From assembly GCF_900111775.1 (NCBI RefSeq), contig NZ_FOJJ01000011.1:1-49452 (forward strand): a stretch of 49,452 bases of DNA. The letters run 5' to 3'. The notes under the pieces are model-generated. The model was not told the origin of the DNA. It worked only from the letters and a program-made list of their open reading frames with translations, and searched no databases. Positions 19,871-28,607 of the stretch are shown piece by piece (positions within the stretch are counted from its first letter, which is position 1; each line of letters begins with the position of its first letter). The stretch comes from Desulfuromonas acetexigens (GTDB lineage: Bacteria; Desulfobacterota; Desulfuromonadia; Desulfuromonadales; Trichloromonadaceae). A program made the translations under genes and the position numbers.

Positions 19871-22183
19871 TCAATGAAAAGCTTCCACGCCGGGGCCAAG
19901 AGGTAGGCGTAGGGTGAAGACCGCGCCACCATCTTCGTTGTGGACTTCGATGGTGCCCCGATGCTGCTGCAGGATGCGCTGGCTGATGGCCAGACCGAGG
20001 CCGGTCCCCTGTTTTTTCGTGGTGTAGAAAGGGGCGAAGATTTCCTTGAGAACTTCTGGGGGAATGCCGCCGCCGGTGTCTTGGACTTGGACAACCAGCG
20101 CCGGCTCGTCGCGCAGATGTCCCAATCCGGCACGGATGCGCAACACCCCACCTTCACCCATGGCGTGTCGGGCATTGTCGATGATATTCATCAAGACCTG
20201 CAACAGTTTCTGGTCATCCCCCTGGAATGGTGGCAACGCGCAATCATAATTCAGCTGAACCTGAATGCCGGAACCACGCAGGGCATCGTCCTCCAGAACC
20301 AGGGCCTGCTCAATGATCCGCTCGATCCGGCATTCGTTGTAGCAGAGCAACTGTTTCCGGGAAAACCCGAGAATTTCCGAAAGGATCTGCTCCATGCGCC
20401 GGGTTTCACGTTGGATGATCTCGCAGTATTCCGCCTCCTTGCTCCCCGGCGTCACCCGCTGCCCGAGACGCTTGGCGAAGCCGCCGATGGGGACTAGCGG
20501 GGTTTTGAGTTCATGAGCGATGGAGGCCGCCAGTTCCCCGAGAGCCGCCATCTTTTCTCCCTGGATCAGGCGCTCCTGCGCCTCCCGCAACTCCCGGTTG
20601 ACCGTTTCCAGGCGCTGCATGAGCATGGAGTTGTCGATGGCGGTACCCGCCTGATGGGCGAAGAGTTCGAGAAAACGCAGGCGGTCGAGGCCAATGGGCT
20701 CGCCGCTTTCGCAACTGTCGACGACCAACACACCGAAGGGCCGATCCTTGGTGCGTAGTGGCGCACAGGCGTAGGGGCCCAATTGCAGCTCGGCGGCCAG
20801 CGCTGCCCCCGCCGCCGGTTCGGTGCCGGGCTGGGAGACAAAGATGACGCGCCCCTTGAGGACCGCCCGTGCCAGGGCGTTGTCCTCGGCGTCCAGATTG
20901 AGGCGCTGGCGCATGACTTTCTGGGAAAAAGGCATTTGCCGCTGGATTTCGCGGATTTCCGGGCTCACTGCGGGCTGCTCCCAGGCCCCGCGCTCGTCGT
21001 GGGGGGGGAAGACCAGAGCGGCGCCATCCTGGTCGACGCCAAGCATCCCCTGCAGGGAGCCGCTGCGTTCGTTGACAGTAAAGAGCATGGCACGTTCGAA
21101 GCCGCCGCCGGCAGGGATGGTCGCCGTCGACAGGATCAGGTGCATCAGTTCGTTGAGGTTGAGGGTGCTGTGAATTGCCCGGAAGGTCCGGTAGAGGAGG
21201 GAAAGTTCCTGGAATTTGAGATCATTTTCCGCCGAGAGGGTTTCCAGCCGCTCGAGGGTCGCCACCCGCTCCAGGGCATGGCCGAGGAGGGAACCGACGG
21301 AATGATAAAATTCGCGGCTGGCATGCTTGCTCGCCAGGGGCAGCTCGGCCGGTTCGCGGTCGAAAAAGAGGGTCAGGTTACCCAAGGGGCGCTGTAGAAA
21401 GCGCAGGGGCATGATCACCATGCGCAGCGGGGGGGGCTCTCCTCCCGAATCGGCAGGGAGCTCGTCGAAGTAGAGAGGCTCGGCCTGGCGCAGGGCGCGC
21501 TGGCCATACTCTTCTTCAAGCTGTTCCAGCCGGGGGCGATATTTACGATAGAGGGAATCGATGCGCAGGGAACTGCTGCCCATGACGGTACCGCCGAGCA
21601 ATGGGCGCAGAATGACACAGGCGGCCTGGGAATGGCGATGGATGCTCTTGGCGGCGGTGGTCAGCAGTTCCTTGAACTGCTGGGCGTGGGTCAACTGGCG
21701 GCCGAGGTCGGAAAGAAACGCCAGCTGCTCCATGCGCCAGCGATCTTCGGCCTGAATAGCGACGTTGCGGGCCAAGGTCGCGAGTTCCTCGGCGACGAGA
21801 GCGAGGGTACGTTGGTCCTGTTCAGAGAGCTCGGCATCATCGGCGAGAGTCAGGGCGAGAACGCCAAAATTTTCTTCGCAGCAGAAGACGGGAAGGTACA
21901 GGGTCTCGGTCTGGCGCTGGGGTTGACGGGAGGTCAGGGCCTGACCGGGGGGGGAGTCGGCGACTTCCTGGCGGCAGGGGCGAAAGAGCTGGGAGCCGCC
22001 GGCATCGATCGATTGCGCAAAATAGCGACCACCGGAGTCGAGCAACAGCAGGGTAACACCGTCTACCGGATAACAGCGCTCCAGGAGCTGAAGAATATCC
22101 TTAAAGGCCTGGGGTTGGTCATGGACCGCGCAATGGGCAATGCGGACAACCTTGTAAAGAAGTTCAAAGCCATCGCACTTCAT
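19871..22183 (-). CDS. Soluble sensor histidine kinase with GAF-like domains
   Basis: A 770-residue two-component sensor kinase without membrane segments, so it senses a cytoplasmic signal. Three GAF-like regions can be placed at about 20-145, 155-310 and 330-525. HisKA follows, with the phospho-accepting His557 in SIAHELKTPL. HATPase_c has the N box MNIIDNARHAM (about 665-675), G1 DTGGGIP (702-708) and G2 GTGLGLA (726-732). ATG 22183 is preceded by GGGAG. No response regulator is adjacent, so its partner is encoded elsewhere. It is 37 bases from the start of the tRNA gene and may share a terminator region with it. Confidence 0.88.
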   Translation of the reverse strand: MKCDGFELLYKVVRIAHCAVHDQPQAFKDILQLLERCYPVDGVTLLLLDSGGRYFAQSIDAGGSQLFRPCRQEVADSPPGQALTSRQPQRQTETLYLPVFCCEENFGVLALTLADDAELSEQDQRTLALVAEELATLARNVAIQAEDRWRMEQLAFLSDLGRQLTHAQQFKELLTTAAKSIHRHSQAACVILRPLLGGTVMGSSSLRIDSLYRKYRPRLEQLEEEYGQRALRQAEPLYFDELPADSGGEPPPLRMVIMPLRFLQRPLGNLTLFFDREPAELPLASKHASREFYHSVGSLLGHALERVATLERLETLSAENDLKFQELSLLYRTFRAIHSTLNLNELMHLILSTATIPAGGGFERAMLFTVNERSGSLQGMLGVDQDGAALVFPPHDERGAWEQPAVSPEIREIQRQMPFSQKVMRQRLNLDAEDNALARAVLKGRVIFVSQPGTEPAAGAALAAELQLGPYACAPLRTKDRPFGVLVVDSCESGEPIGLDRLRFLELFAHQAGTAIDNSMLMQRLETVNRELREAQERLIQGEKMAALGELAASIAHELKTPLVPIGGFAKRLGQRVTPGSKEAEYCEIIQRETRRMEQILSEILGFSRKQLLCYNECRIERIIEQALVLEDDALRGSGIQVQLNYDCALPPFQGDDQKLLQVLMNIIDNARHAMGEGGVLRIRAGLGHLRDEPALVVQVQDTGGGIPPEVLKEIFAPFYTTKKQGTGLGLAISQRILQQHRGTIEVHNEDGGAVFTLRLPLGPGVEAFH

Positions 22184-22222
22184 GAACCGTTCTCCCTGGG
22201 GCGCGTCATCATTTCATAGGGT

Positions 22223-22579
22223 TCAACCGATCCGTTCTTGGCGCTCCTGCTCGGTTTTGCAGTCGATACACAGGGTCGTCACCGGGCGGGCGCGCAGCCG
22301 GGCTTCGCCGATTTCTTCGCCGCAACTGTCGCAGATGCCGAACTCACCGGCATCGATCCGCTCGATGGCTTCCTGGATCTTCATGATCAGCTTGCGCTCG
22401 CGATCGCGAATGCGCAGCTCGAAGTTACGATCCGATTCCAGGGAAGCGCGGTCGGTGGGATCGGGAAAGTTGGTCTTTTCGTCCGTCATCTCCGACACAG
22501 TTTTATCGGCTTCCCGCAACAGACCGTCGATCTGGGATTGCAGGAGCTGCCGGAACTCTTCGAGTTTTTCCTTGTTCAT
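22223..22579 (-). CDS. dksA: DksA/TraR-family zinc-finger regulator
   Basis: DksA-type proteins bind the RNA polymerase secondary channel and modulate transcription, usually with ppGpp. The 118-residue product has an N-terminal coiled coil with the tip-like DPTDRASLESDRN segment and a C4 zinc finger CDSCGEEIG...CIDC. AAGGAG lies before ATG 22579. The coiled-coil tip reads DPTDRA where classical DksA has a DxxDA motif, which is common in deltaproteobacterial paralogues. It lies 39 bases upstream of the sensor kinase gene on the same strand and may be cotranscribed with it. Several copies usually exist per genome, so the symbol is a family label. Confidence 0.85.
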   Translation of the reverse strand: MNKEKLEEFRQLLQSQIDGLLREADKTVSEMTDEKTNFPDPTDRASLESDRNFELRIRDRERKLIMKIQEAIERIDAGEFGICDSCGEEIGEARLRARPVTTLCIDCKTEQERQERIG

Positions 22580-22688
22580 GCAAGGGTCTCCTTGGCTTTT
22601 GTTTATCCCGGCATATTAGGTTAATCAGCTTCTAAAGTCAATCCGGATCGCCGCCCCAGAAGTGGGTAACGACCGAAGAAACCGGCGT

Positions 22689-23213
22689 TCAGTACTTTCC
22701 CTGAAATTGCACATAGAGGATAAAAGCCAATAGGGCCACCGCCAGCCAGCAGGAGATGATGTCGGTCGTCTTCACCGGCGGCGCCTGAGCCATGACACGG
22801 GTCTCGTCGCTGATCGCCGACGGCGGCACTCGGGTCAGAAGTGCCCGGACCAGATCGGGAAAGTCGGCGTAGGCGTTGGAGAGAATGACGAATTCCTCAC
22901 CGACGCAGAGGGTGAGGAAAGCCCGCTTGCGCACCAGGACCGTCTCAACGGCGGTCATTTCGGCAAAGGACAGGTGCTTGCTGCGCAGGAACTTATGGAC
23001 GGTGATCCCTTCGTCCGTAATGACCGCCCGGCGAAAAACGCTCTCCACAAAAAAGGCGGTGACCGGCAGCAGCATAAAACCGAGAATCAGCGCCTTGGCC
23101 AAGGGCTGTCCCTGGGCCAGCACCGTGACCAACAGCGCCAGGGAAAGGACCAGGAGCAGAGCCAGGGGCAGAAGAAAGGTCCGGCGGATATAAAAGGTCT
23201 GTTCTTGAGGCAC
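22689..23213 (-). CDS. Membrane protein with PH-like domain, function unknown
   Basis: A 174-residue protein with two N-terminal transmembrane segments (about residues 12-33 and 39-57), a central beta-rich part (RRAVITDEGITVHKFLRSKH, then VETVLVRKRAFLTL and FVILSNAYADFPDLV) that resembles bacterial PH domains, and one C-terminal transmembrane segment (about 150-168). The start is GTG 23213 with GGGAG upstream. It lies 35 bases after moaC on the same strand. I infer no specific function; the PH-like reading rests on the pattern 'two membrane helices followed by a beta sandwich'. Confidence 0.6.
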   Translation of the reverse strand: MPQEQTFYIRRTFLLPLALLLVLSLALLVTVLAQGQPLAKALILGFMLLPVTAFFVESVFRRAVITDEGITVHKFLRSKHLSFAEMTAVETVLVRKRAFLTLCVGEEFVILSNAYADFPDLVRALLTRVPPSAISDETRVMAQAPPVKTTDIISCWLAVALLAFILYVQFQGKY

Positions 23214-23248
23214 GATAGAAACTCCCGGTCGCTCACGCGGCCTGTCGG

Positions 23249-23734
23249 TTAGTCGTTGCGGATGAAGGAGCCACTCTTGCCGCCATGCTTTTCCATCAAG
23301 CGGATTTCGCCGATGACCATGGCCTTATCCACCGCTTTGCACATATCGTAGACACACAGGGCCGTGGCGGCAACGGCGGTCAGGGCTTCCATCTCCACCC
23401 CGGTCTGGCCGGCGACCTTGACCGTCGCCTCGATTTCGAGACGCCCCTCACCGGGATGGGGCAGGAATTCGATCGCCACCGAGGTGAGCAGCAGCGGATG
23501 GCAGAGGGGAATTAGCTCGGGCGTCTTCTTGGCCGCCATGATCCCGGCGATGCGGGCCACGGCCAGGACATCCCCCTTCTCGAAACCCCGGTCGAGAATC
23601 CGGGTCAGGGTCGCCTCATTCATGCGCACCTCCCCCCGGGCCACGGCGACGCGACGGGTCGGTGCCTTATCTCCCACCTCGACCATGATCGCCTTGCCCT
23701 CAGCGTCGAAATGGGTGAATTGATTATCGCTCAA
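23249..23734 (-). CDS. moaC: Cyclic pyranopterin monophosphate synthase MoaC
   Basis: Second step of molybdenum cofactor synthesis: converts the MoaA product 3',8-cyclo-GTP to cyclic pyranopterin monophosphate. The 161-residue length is typical. Conserved segments are present: [19 protein letters not shown] with the catalytic-loop residues, [23 protein letters not shown] and the terminal [10 protein letters not shown]. Translation most likely starts at TTG 23734, with GGAGG seven bases upstream. moaA is found 13 kb away at 36183, so the moa genes are dispersed here. Confidence 0.95.
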   Translation of the reverse strand: MSDNQFTHFDAEGKAIMVEVGDKAPTRRVAVARGEVRMNEATLTRILDRGFEKGDVLAVARIAGIMAAKKTPELIPLCHPLLLTSVAIEFLPHPGEGRLEIEATVKVAGQTGVEMEALTAVAATALCVYDMCKAVDKAMVIGEIRLMEKHGGKSGSFIRND

Positions 23735-23753
23735 GAGAACCTCCGGAAAAGCG

Positions 23754-23822
23754 GTGATTGGTGACTGGTGATTAGTGATTGGCGGACCTGGTTTTAACCA
23801 ATCACCAATAACAAATCACTGT
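23754..23822. repeat. Simple inverted repeat array between moaC and radA
   Basis: Words of the type gtgattggtga, ctggtga and ttagtgattgg repeat on the left, and ccaatcaccaataacaaatc forms the inverted arm on the right, enclosing a short centre. It is the same kind of low-complexity repeat seen inside the BREX genes. It may serve as terminator structure for radA on the minus strand. Confidence 0.7.
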
Positions 23823-23824
23823 TT

Positions 23825-25183
23825 CTACTCAAACAGCCCATCCAGCGCCTCTTCGGCGCGGCGGACGCCGATCAGCTCCATCCCCGGCGGGGCTTCCAAG
23901 TTCTTCAGGTTGCCGGCGGGGAGGAGGCAGCGATCGAAACCGAGCCGGGCCGCTTCCTTGACCCGCAGTTCCGGCCGGGAGACGGCCCGCACCTCGCCGG
24001 CCAGGCCAACCTCGCCAAAAAGAATAGTGCGGGCTGGGATCGCTTTATTGAGATGGCTCGAAGCCAGCGCCGCCATCACCCCGAGATCGACGGCGGGCTC
24101 GGCCAGACGCACCCCGCCGGCGACGTTGAGAAAAATATCCTGAGCCAAAAGCGAGAGACCGACCTTCTTTTCCAGCACCGCCACCAACAGCGAAACCCGG
24201 TTGTGGTCGATGCCCATGGTCGTGCGCCGGGGCGTGCCGTAGGAGGAGCCGGAGACCAGCGCCTGCAGTTCCACCAGGATCGGCCGGCTCCCCTCCAGGG
24301 CCGGGACCACGGCGCTACCGGCGGCCCCTTCCGGACGCTCGGCGAGAAAGAGTTCCGACGGGTTGGTGACCTCGGCCAGCCCCGCTTCCCCCATGGAAAA
24401 GACGCCGATTTCGTTGGTCGAGCCGAAACGGTTCTTCACCGCCCGCAGAATCCGGTAGGGATGGCCGGGATCTCCTTCGAAATAGAGGACGGTGTCGACC
24501 ATGTGTTCGAGCATACGCGGCCCGGCGATGGAGCCGTCCTTGGTCACGTGGCCGACGATGAAGGTCGGGATGCCGTCCCCCTTGGCCACCTGCATCAGTC
24601 GTCCGGCGCATTCCCGCACCTGGCTGACGCTCCCCGGTGCCGAATCCAGGGCGGCGGTAAAGATGGTCTGGATCGAATCGACGACGAGAAAGGCCGGCTT
24701 GAGCTCGCGCACCCGATCGAGGATTGTTTCGAGCGCCGTTTCCGGCAGCAGAAAGAGGTCGCGGGCGGCGACGCCGAGTCGTTCCCCGCGTAGCTTGACC
24801 TGGCGGGCCGACTCCTCGGCGGTGACGTAGAGCACCGTACCGACCCGGGCCAACCGATCAACGGCCTGCAACAGCAGCGTCGATTTGCCGATGCCGGGAT
24901 CGCCGCCGATCAGGGTGAAGGACCCGGCCACCACGCCGCCGCCGAGCACCCGGTCGAGCTCGCCGATGCCGCAGCGCATGCGGTCATCCTCGCTGCTTTG
25001 CACCTCGGTCAGGCGTTGCGGGGGCAGGCCGGAGGCGGCGGTCGTCTGTTTCCCCTTGCCTTTCAGCACCGCCAGGGTTTCTTCGACCAGGCTGTTCCAC
25101 TGGTGACAGTCGGGGCATTTACCGAGCCACTTGGGACTCTGATAACCGCATTGCTGACAGGTATAGATGGATTTCTGTTTCAA
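23825..25183 (-). CDS. radA: DNA repair protein RadA (Sms)
   Basis: RadA is a RecA-like, DnaB-type helicase that processes recombination intermediates. With the start at TTG 25183 (AAGGA seven bases upstream) it has 452 residues. In order it shows the C4 zinc finger CQQCGYQSPKWLGKCPDCH, Walker A GGDPGIGKSTLLLQ, the RadA-specific KNRFG motif in RAVKNRFGSTNEIG, and a C-terminal Lon-protease-like domain ending in IGVRRAEEALDGLF. An in-frame TTG five codons upstream lies before the ribosome-binding site and is unlikely. It ends before the repeat array at 23754-23822. Confidence 0.95.
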   Translation of the reverse strand: MKQKSIYTCQQCGYQSPKWLGKCPDCHQWNSLVEETLAVLKGKGKQTTAASGLPPQRLTEVQSSEDDRMRCGIGELDRVLGGGVVAGSFTLIGGDPGIGKSTLLLQAVDRLARVGTVLYVTAEESARQVKLRGERLGVAARDLFLLPETALETILDRVRELKPAFLVVDSIQTIFTAALDSAPGSVSQVRECAGRLMQVAKGDGIPTFIVGHVTKDGSIAGPRMLEHMVDTVLYFEGDPGHPYRILRAVKNRFGSTNEIGVFSMGEAGLAEVTNPSELFLAERPEGAAGSAVVPALEGSRPILVELQALVSGSSYGTPRRTTMGIDHNRVSLLVAVLEKKVGLSLLAQDIFLNVAGGVRLAEPAVDLGVMAALASSHLNKAIPARTILFGEVGLAGEVRAVSRPELRVKEAARLGFDRCLLPAGNLKNLEAPPGMELIGVRRAEEALDGLFE

Positions 25184-25269
25184 CCGGATTCCTTCCAAGG
25201 CTCAAAAGCTTCTCATCTTAGGCAAAAGGACTGGGAAGTGTCAATCATCAAGGGCGACCTGTCGGCGTG

Positions 25270-25297
25270 TTGACATCCCGCCGGGGGCTGATAGAAG
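25270..25297 (+). promoter_or_regulatory. Candidate sigma-70 promoter before the 25350 gene
   Basis: TTGACA at 25270-25275 is a perfect -35 box; TAGAAG at 25292-25297 matches four of six -10 positions, with a 16-base spacer. It lies about 50 bases before ATG 25350 and could drive that gene and ppsA. Confidence 0.45.
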
Positions 25298-25349
25298 TCA
25301 TGAAAGAGGGGCTTGGCGCGCCGCTTACGACGGCGGGAAAGGACCACCC

Positions 25350-26123
25350 ATGAACACGACCATCCTCTTTTCCGTGGGGAGCTTTATCCTGATCCTGGCG
25401 GCGCTGGTCCTGCTGCGGGCCAAAAACGCCCGCTTCGAGGTCAAGCCGTCAGACATTGTGGTGGCGGTGGTGCCGGTGGTCCTCTTTCTGCTGGTCACCG
25501 GCAAACTGCAGAAACTTGAGGTCGGCGAGGGGGGCGTCAAGATCGAGACCGCCTTCGTCCAGGCCTCGGCGTCGACCATCGATAAACAGGTGACGCCCCT
25601 GGTCGGCATCCCCGCCGAGCCGGTGCGGCTCGGCCCCAAAGGCGGGGTCAACGAAATCCCCCGCCTGCTCGAAAGCGAAACCGAGGGCCTGACCTTTCGC
25701 CTCGGCCACGGCGGCTACTGGGGTCCGGCCATCGCCGAATACTTCGCCGCCCTCTCCCGCCAACCCTTCCTCAAATACGTCATCATCGAAGACCGCGACG
25801 GCCGTTTCTTTGGCCTGGCCAACGCCCGGGCCCTGGCTGAATTTTTCGAGCAGGGGTACGGCGCTCCCGTCCTCCCCGAACAGTTCGCCGCCTGGCTGAA
25901 CGAATCGGACACCAAGGCCCTCGTTCAACTGCCGGGCTTCATCGGCGCCGCCGATGCGGTCAGCAAAGGGACGGACAAATATCAGGCTCTGCTCAAGATG
26001 GAAACTCTCGCCGTCGACCGGCTGCCGGCGACGAATGAGGCGGGACGCTTCGCCGGCATGGTCGAGCGTTCACGGCTGACCGCCAGTTTGCTCATCGACG
26101 TGGCGAAAAATCTGAACAAATAA
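25350..26123 (+). CDS. Hypothetical membrane-anchored protein upstream of ppsA
   Basis: A 257-residue protein with two N-terminal transmembrane segments (about residues 4-22 and 33-50) and a soluble C-terminal part. ATG 25350 is preceded by GGGAAAGGA; an in-frame start further left would overlap radA and lacks such a site. The soluble part contains RLGHGGYWGPAIAEYF and YVIIEDRDGRFFGLANARAL, the second resembling a CBS-like beta-alpha unit, but I do not recognise the family. It ends 19 bases before ppsA, so the two are probably cotranscribed. Confidence 0.7.
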   Translation: MNTTILFSVGSFILILAALVLLRAKNARFEVKPSDIVVAVVPVVLFLLVTGKLQKLEVGEGGVKIETAFVQASASTIDKQVTPLVGIPAEPVRLGPKGGVNEIPRLLESETEGLTFRLGHGGYWGPAIAEYFAALSRQPFLKYVIIEDRDGRFFGLANARALAEFFEQGYGAPVLPEQFAAWLNESDTKALVQLPGFIGAADAVSKGTDKYQALLKMETLAVDRLPATNEAGRFAGMVERSRLTASLLIDVAKNLNK

Positions 26124-26142
26124 CCTTCCCGGGAGGTGATCC

Positions 26143-28536
26143 ATGACCGACAAGTCGGGCTTCATCCGCTGGTTCGAGACCCTCGGCAACAACGATGTGC
26201 CCCTGGTAGGAGGGAAAAACGCCTCCCTTGGCGAGATGATCGCCACCCTCAAGGCCGAGGGGATCCGGGTGCCGGACGGTTTCGCCACCACCGCCGAGGC
26301 CTACCGGCAGTTTCTCACCGCGAACGCCCTGGATGAAAGAATCCGCACGCTGCTCGCCGACTTCAAGGCGGGAAAGGCCTCCCTGGCCGAAACCGGCGCC
26401 GCCATCCGCAAACTGATCCGCCGAGGGCGCTGGCCCGCGGATCTGGCCGACGGCATCGCTGTCGCCTATCGCGAACTGGGTGCCCGTTTCGGCCGCGACG
26501 AGGTCGACGTGGCGGTGCGCAGCAGCGCCACCGCCGAGGATCTGCCGGAAGCGAGCTTCGCCGGCCAGCAGGAGACCTTTCTCAATATCAGCGGCGAGGA
26601 GGAGCTGTTAGATGCCTGCCGCAAATGTTACGCCTCGCTCTTCACCGACCGCGCCATCAGCTATCGCGACCACCACGGCTTCGATCATCTGCAGGTCGCC
26701 CTCTCCATCGGCGTGCAGAAGATGGTGCGCTCCGACCTGGCCGGGGCCGGGGTGATGTTCTCTCTCGACACGGAAACCGGCTTCCCCGACGTGGTAGTGA
26801 TCGACGCCGCCTGGGGGCTGGGGGAAATGGTCGTACAGGGGGCAGTGAATCCCGACAGCTACACGGTCTTCAAGCCCCTTCTAACCTGGCCCGGGTTGCG
26901 GCCGATTTTGCGCAAACGCCTCGGCACCAAGGAGAAAAAAATGGTTTACGGCCGCGGTGGCAGCCACGCTACCCGGATCAGCGACACCACCGCCGACGAG
27001 CGTCACGCCTTCGTGCTCTCCGACGACGAGGTGCTGCACCTGACCCGCTGGGCCTGCGCCATCGAGCGTCACTACGACCGGCCGATGGACATGGAATGGG
27101 CCAAAGACGGCGAAACCGGCGAACTTTACATCGTCCAGGCCCGGCCGGAGACGGTGCAGTCCCGGCGCGAGGCCGGGGTGCTGATGAGCTACGCCCTGGA
27201 GGAATCGGGGCCGCTGCTCCTCACCGGGTTGGCCATCGGCGAGGCGATCGCCGCCGGACCGGTGCAGGTGATCAAGAGCGCCGCCGACATCGAGCGCTTC
27301 GTTCCCGGCAGCATCCTCGTCACCGGCATGACCGACCCCGACTGGGTGCCGGTGATGAAAAAAGCCGCCGGTATCATCACCGACCACGGCGGCCGAACCT
27401 CTCACGCCGCCATCGTCAGCCGCGAACTCGGCATCGCCGCCGTGGTTGGCACCGGGCACGGCACCAGCGAACTCAAGGACGGCCAGGAAGTAACCCTCTC
27501 CTGCGCCGAGGGGGAAACGGGCAAGATCTATCGGGGCCGGCTCAAGTTCCGCGCCGAGGAACTGAGTCTCGACCAACTCCCCGAAATCCGCACCCGCATC
27601 ATGCTCAACATCGCCAGCCCGGCGGCGGCCATGCGCTGGTGGCGCCTCCCCTGCCGGGGGATCGGCCTGGCGCGCATGGAGTTCATCATCAACGGGATTA
27701 TCCAGGCCCATCCCATGGCCCTGGTCCATTTCGACCAACTGGAAGACAAGGAGACGAAACAGCGCATCCGCGAACTGACCCGGAATTATCCGGATAAATG
27801 CGAGTACTTTGTCGACCAACTCGCCCAGGGGATCGCCACCATCGCCGCCAGCCAGTACCCGGAGCCGGTCATCGTGCGTATGAGCGACTTCAAAACCAAC
27901 GAGTATGCCGAGCTGATCGGCGGACGCCAGTTCGAGTTCGCCGAGGAGAACCCGATGATCGGCTTCCGCGGCGCCTCCCGTTACTACAGCGACCGTTACC
28001 GGGCCGGTTTTGCTCTGGAATGCGCCGCCATCCGCCGGGTGCGGGAGATCATCGGCCTGACCAACGTCATCGTCATGATCCCCTTCTGCCGCACCCTGAC
28101 GGAAGCGGATCGGGTGCTCGCAGTCATGGCCGAGGAAGGGCTCACGCGGGGGGAGAAGGGTCTGGAAGTCTACGTGATGGTGGAGATTCCGGCCAACGTT
28201 ATCCTCGCCGAGGAGTTCGCCCAGCGTTTCGACGGCTTCTCCATCGGCTCCAACGACCTGACCCAGCTGACCCTCGGCGTCGACCGTGATTCGGCGATCC
28301 TGAAGACCCTCTTTGACGAACGGGACCCGGCGGTGATGGCCCTGATCCGCCAGGCGATCACCTCGGCCAACCGCACCGGCACCAAGATCGGCATCTGCGG
28401 CCAGGCCCCCAGCGACCACCCCGAATTCGCCGCTTTTCTGGTCGAGGCCGGGATCGACTCCATCTCCCTCAATCCCGACAGCGTCCTCGGCGTCATTCTC
28501 CGTTTGGCCGAGCTGGAGTCCCAACGCCCGGCCTGA
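26143..28536 (+). CDS. ppsA: Phosphoenolpyruvate synthase
   Basis: Converts pyruvate and ATP to phosphoenolpyruvate, AMP and phosphate, allowing gluconeogenesis from lactate or acetate. The 797-residue protein has the N-terminal ATP-binding domain (VPLVGGKNASLGEM; VAVRSSATAEDLPEASFAGQ), the phosphohistidine domain with GGRTSHAAIVSRELG and the catalytic His421, and the C-terminal PEP/pyruvate barrel with GFSIGSNDLTQL and IGICGQAPSDHPEF. GGGAGGTG precedes ATG 26143. Together with the downstream lactate genes it forms a route from lactate to PEP. Length and motifs are normal for the family. Confidence 0.96.
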   Translation: MTDKSGFIRWFETLGNNDVPLVGGKNASLGEMIATLKAEGIRVPDGFATTAEAYRQFLTANALDERIRTLLADFKAGKASLAETGAAIRKLIRRGRWPADLADGIAVAYRELGARFGRDEVDVAVRSSATAEDLPEASFAGQQETFLNISGEEELLDACRKCYASLFTDRAISYRDHHGFDHLQVALSIGVQKMVRSDLAGAGVMFSLDTETGFPDVVVIDAAWGLGEMVVQGAVNPDSYTVFKPLLTWPGLRPILRKRLGTKEKKMVYGRGGSHATRISDTTADERHAFVLSDDEVLHLTRWACAIERHYDRPMDMEWAKDGETGELYIVQARPETVQSRREAGVLMSYALEESGPLLLTGLAIGEAIAAGPVQVIKSAADIERFVPGSILVTGMTDPDWVPVMKKAAGIITDHGGRTSHAAIVSRELGIAAVVGTGHGTSELKDGQEVTLSCAEGETGKIYRGRLKFRAEELSLDQLPEIRTRIMLNIASPAAAMRWWRLPCRGIGLARMEFIINGIIQAHPMALVHFDQLEDKETKQRIRELTRNYPDKCEYFVDQLAQGIATIAASQYPEPVIVRMSDFKTNEYAELIGGRQFEFAEENPMIGFRGASRYYSDRYRAGFALECAAIRRVREIIGLTNVIVMIPFCRTLTEADRVLAVMAEEGLTRGEKGLEVYVMVEIPANVILAEEFAQRFDGFSIGSNDLTQLTLGVDRDSAILKTLFDERDPAVMALIRQAITSANRTGTKIGICGQAPSDHPEFAAFLVEAGIDSISLNPDSVLGVILRLAELESQRPA

Positions 28537-28551
28537 GGGCGCGCTTTCGCA

Positions 28552-28580
28552 TTGTCTTTTGCCGCCAAAATCCGTAGACT
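28552..28580 (+). promoter_or_regulatory. Weak candidate promoter before larA
   Basis: TTGTCT (28552-28557) and TAGACT (28575-28580) with a 17-base spacer lie 28 bases before the larA start. The match is partial, and read-through from ppsA is also possible. Confidence 0.3.
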
Positions 28581-28607
28581 TGGAAAGATTAACGACGGAG
28601 GTGGCAA

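Noticed and set aside
26881-28524. Long minus-strand open frame opposite ppsA
   Set aside because: Antisense shadow of ppsA, which has all catalytic motifs on the plus strand.
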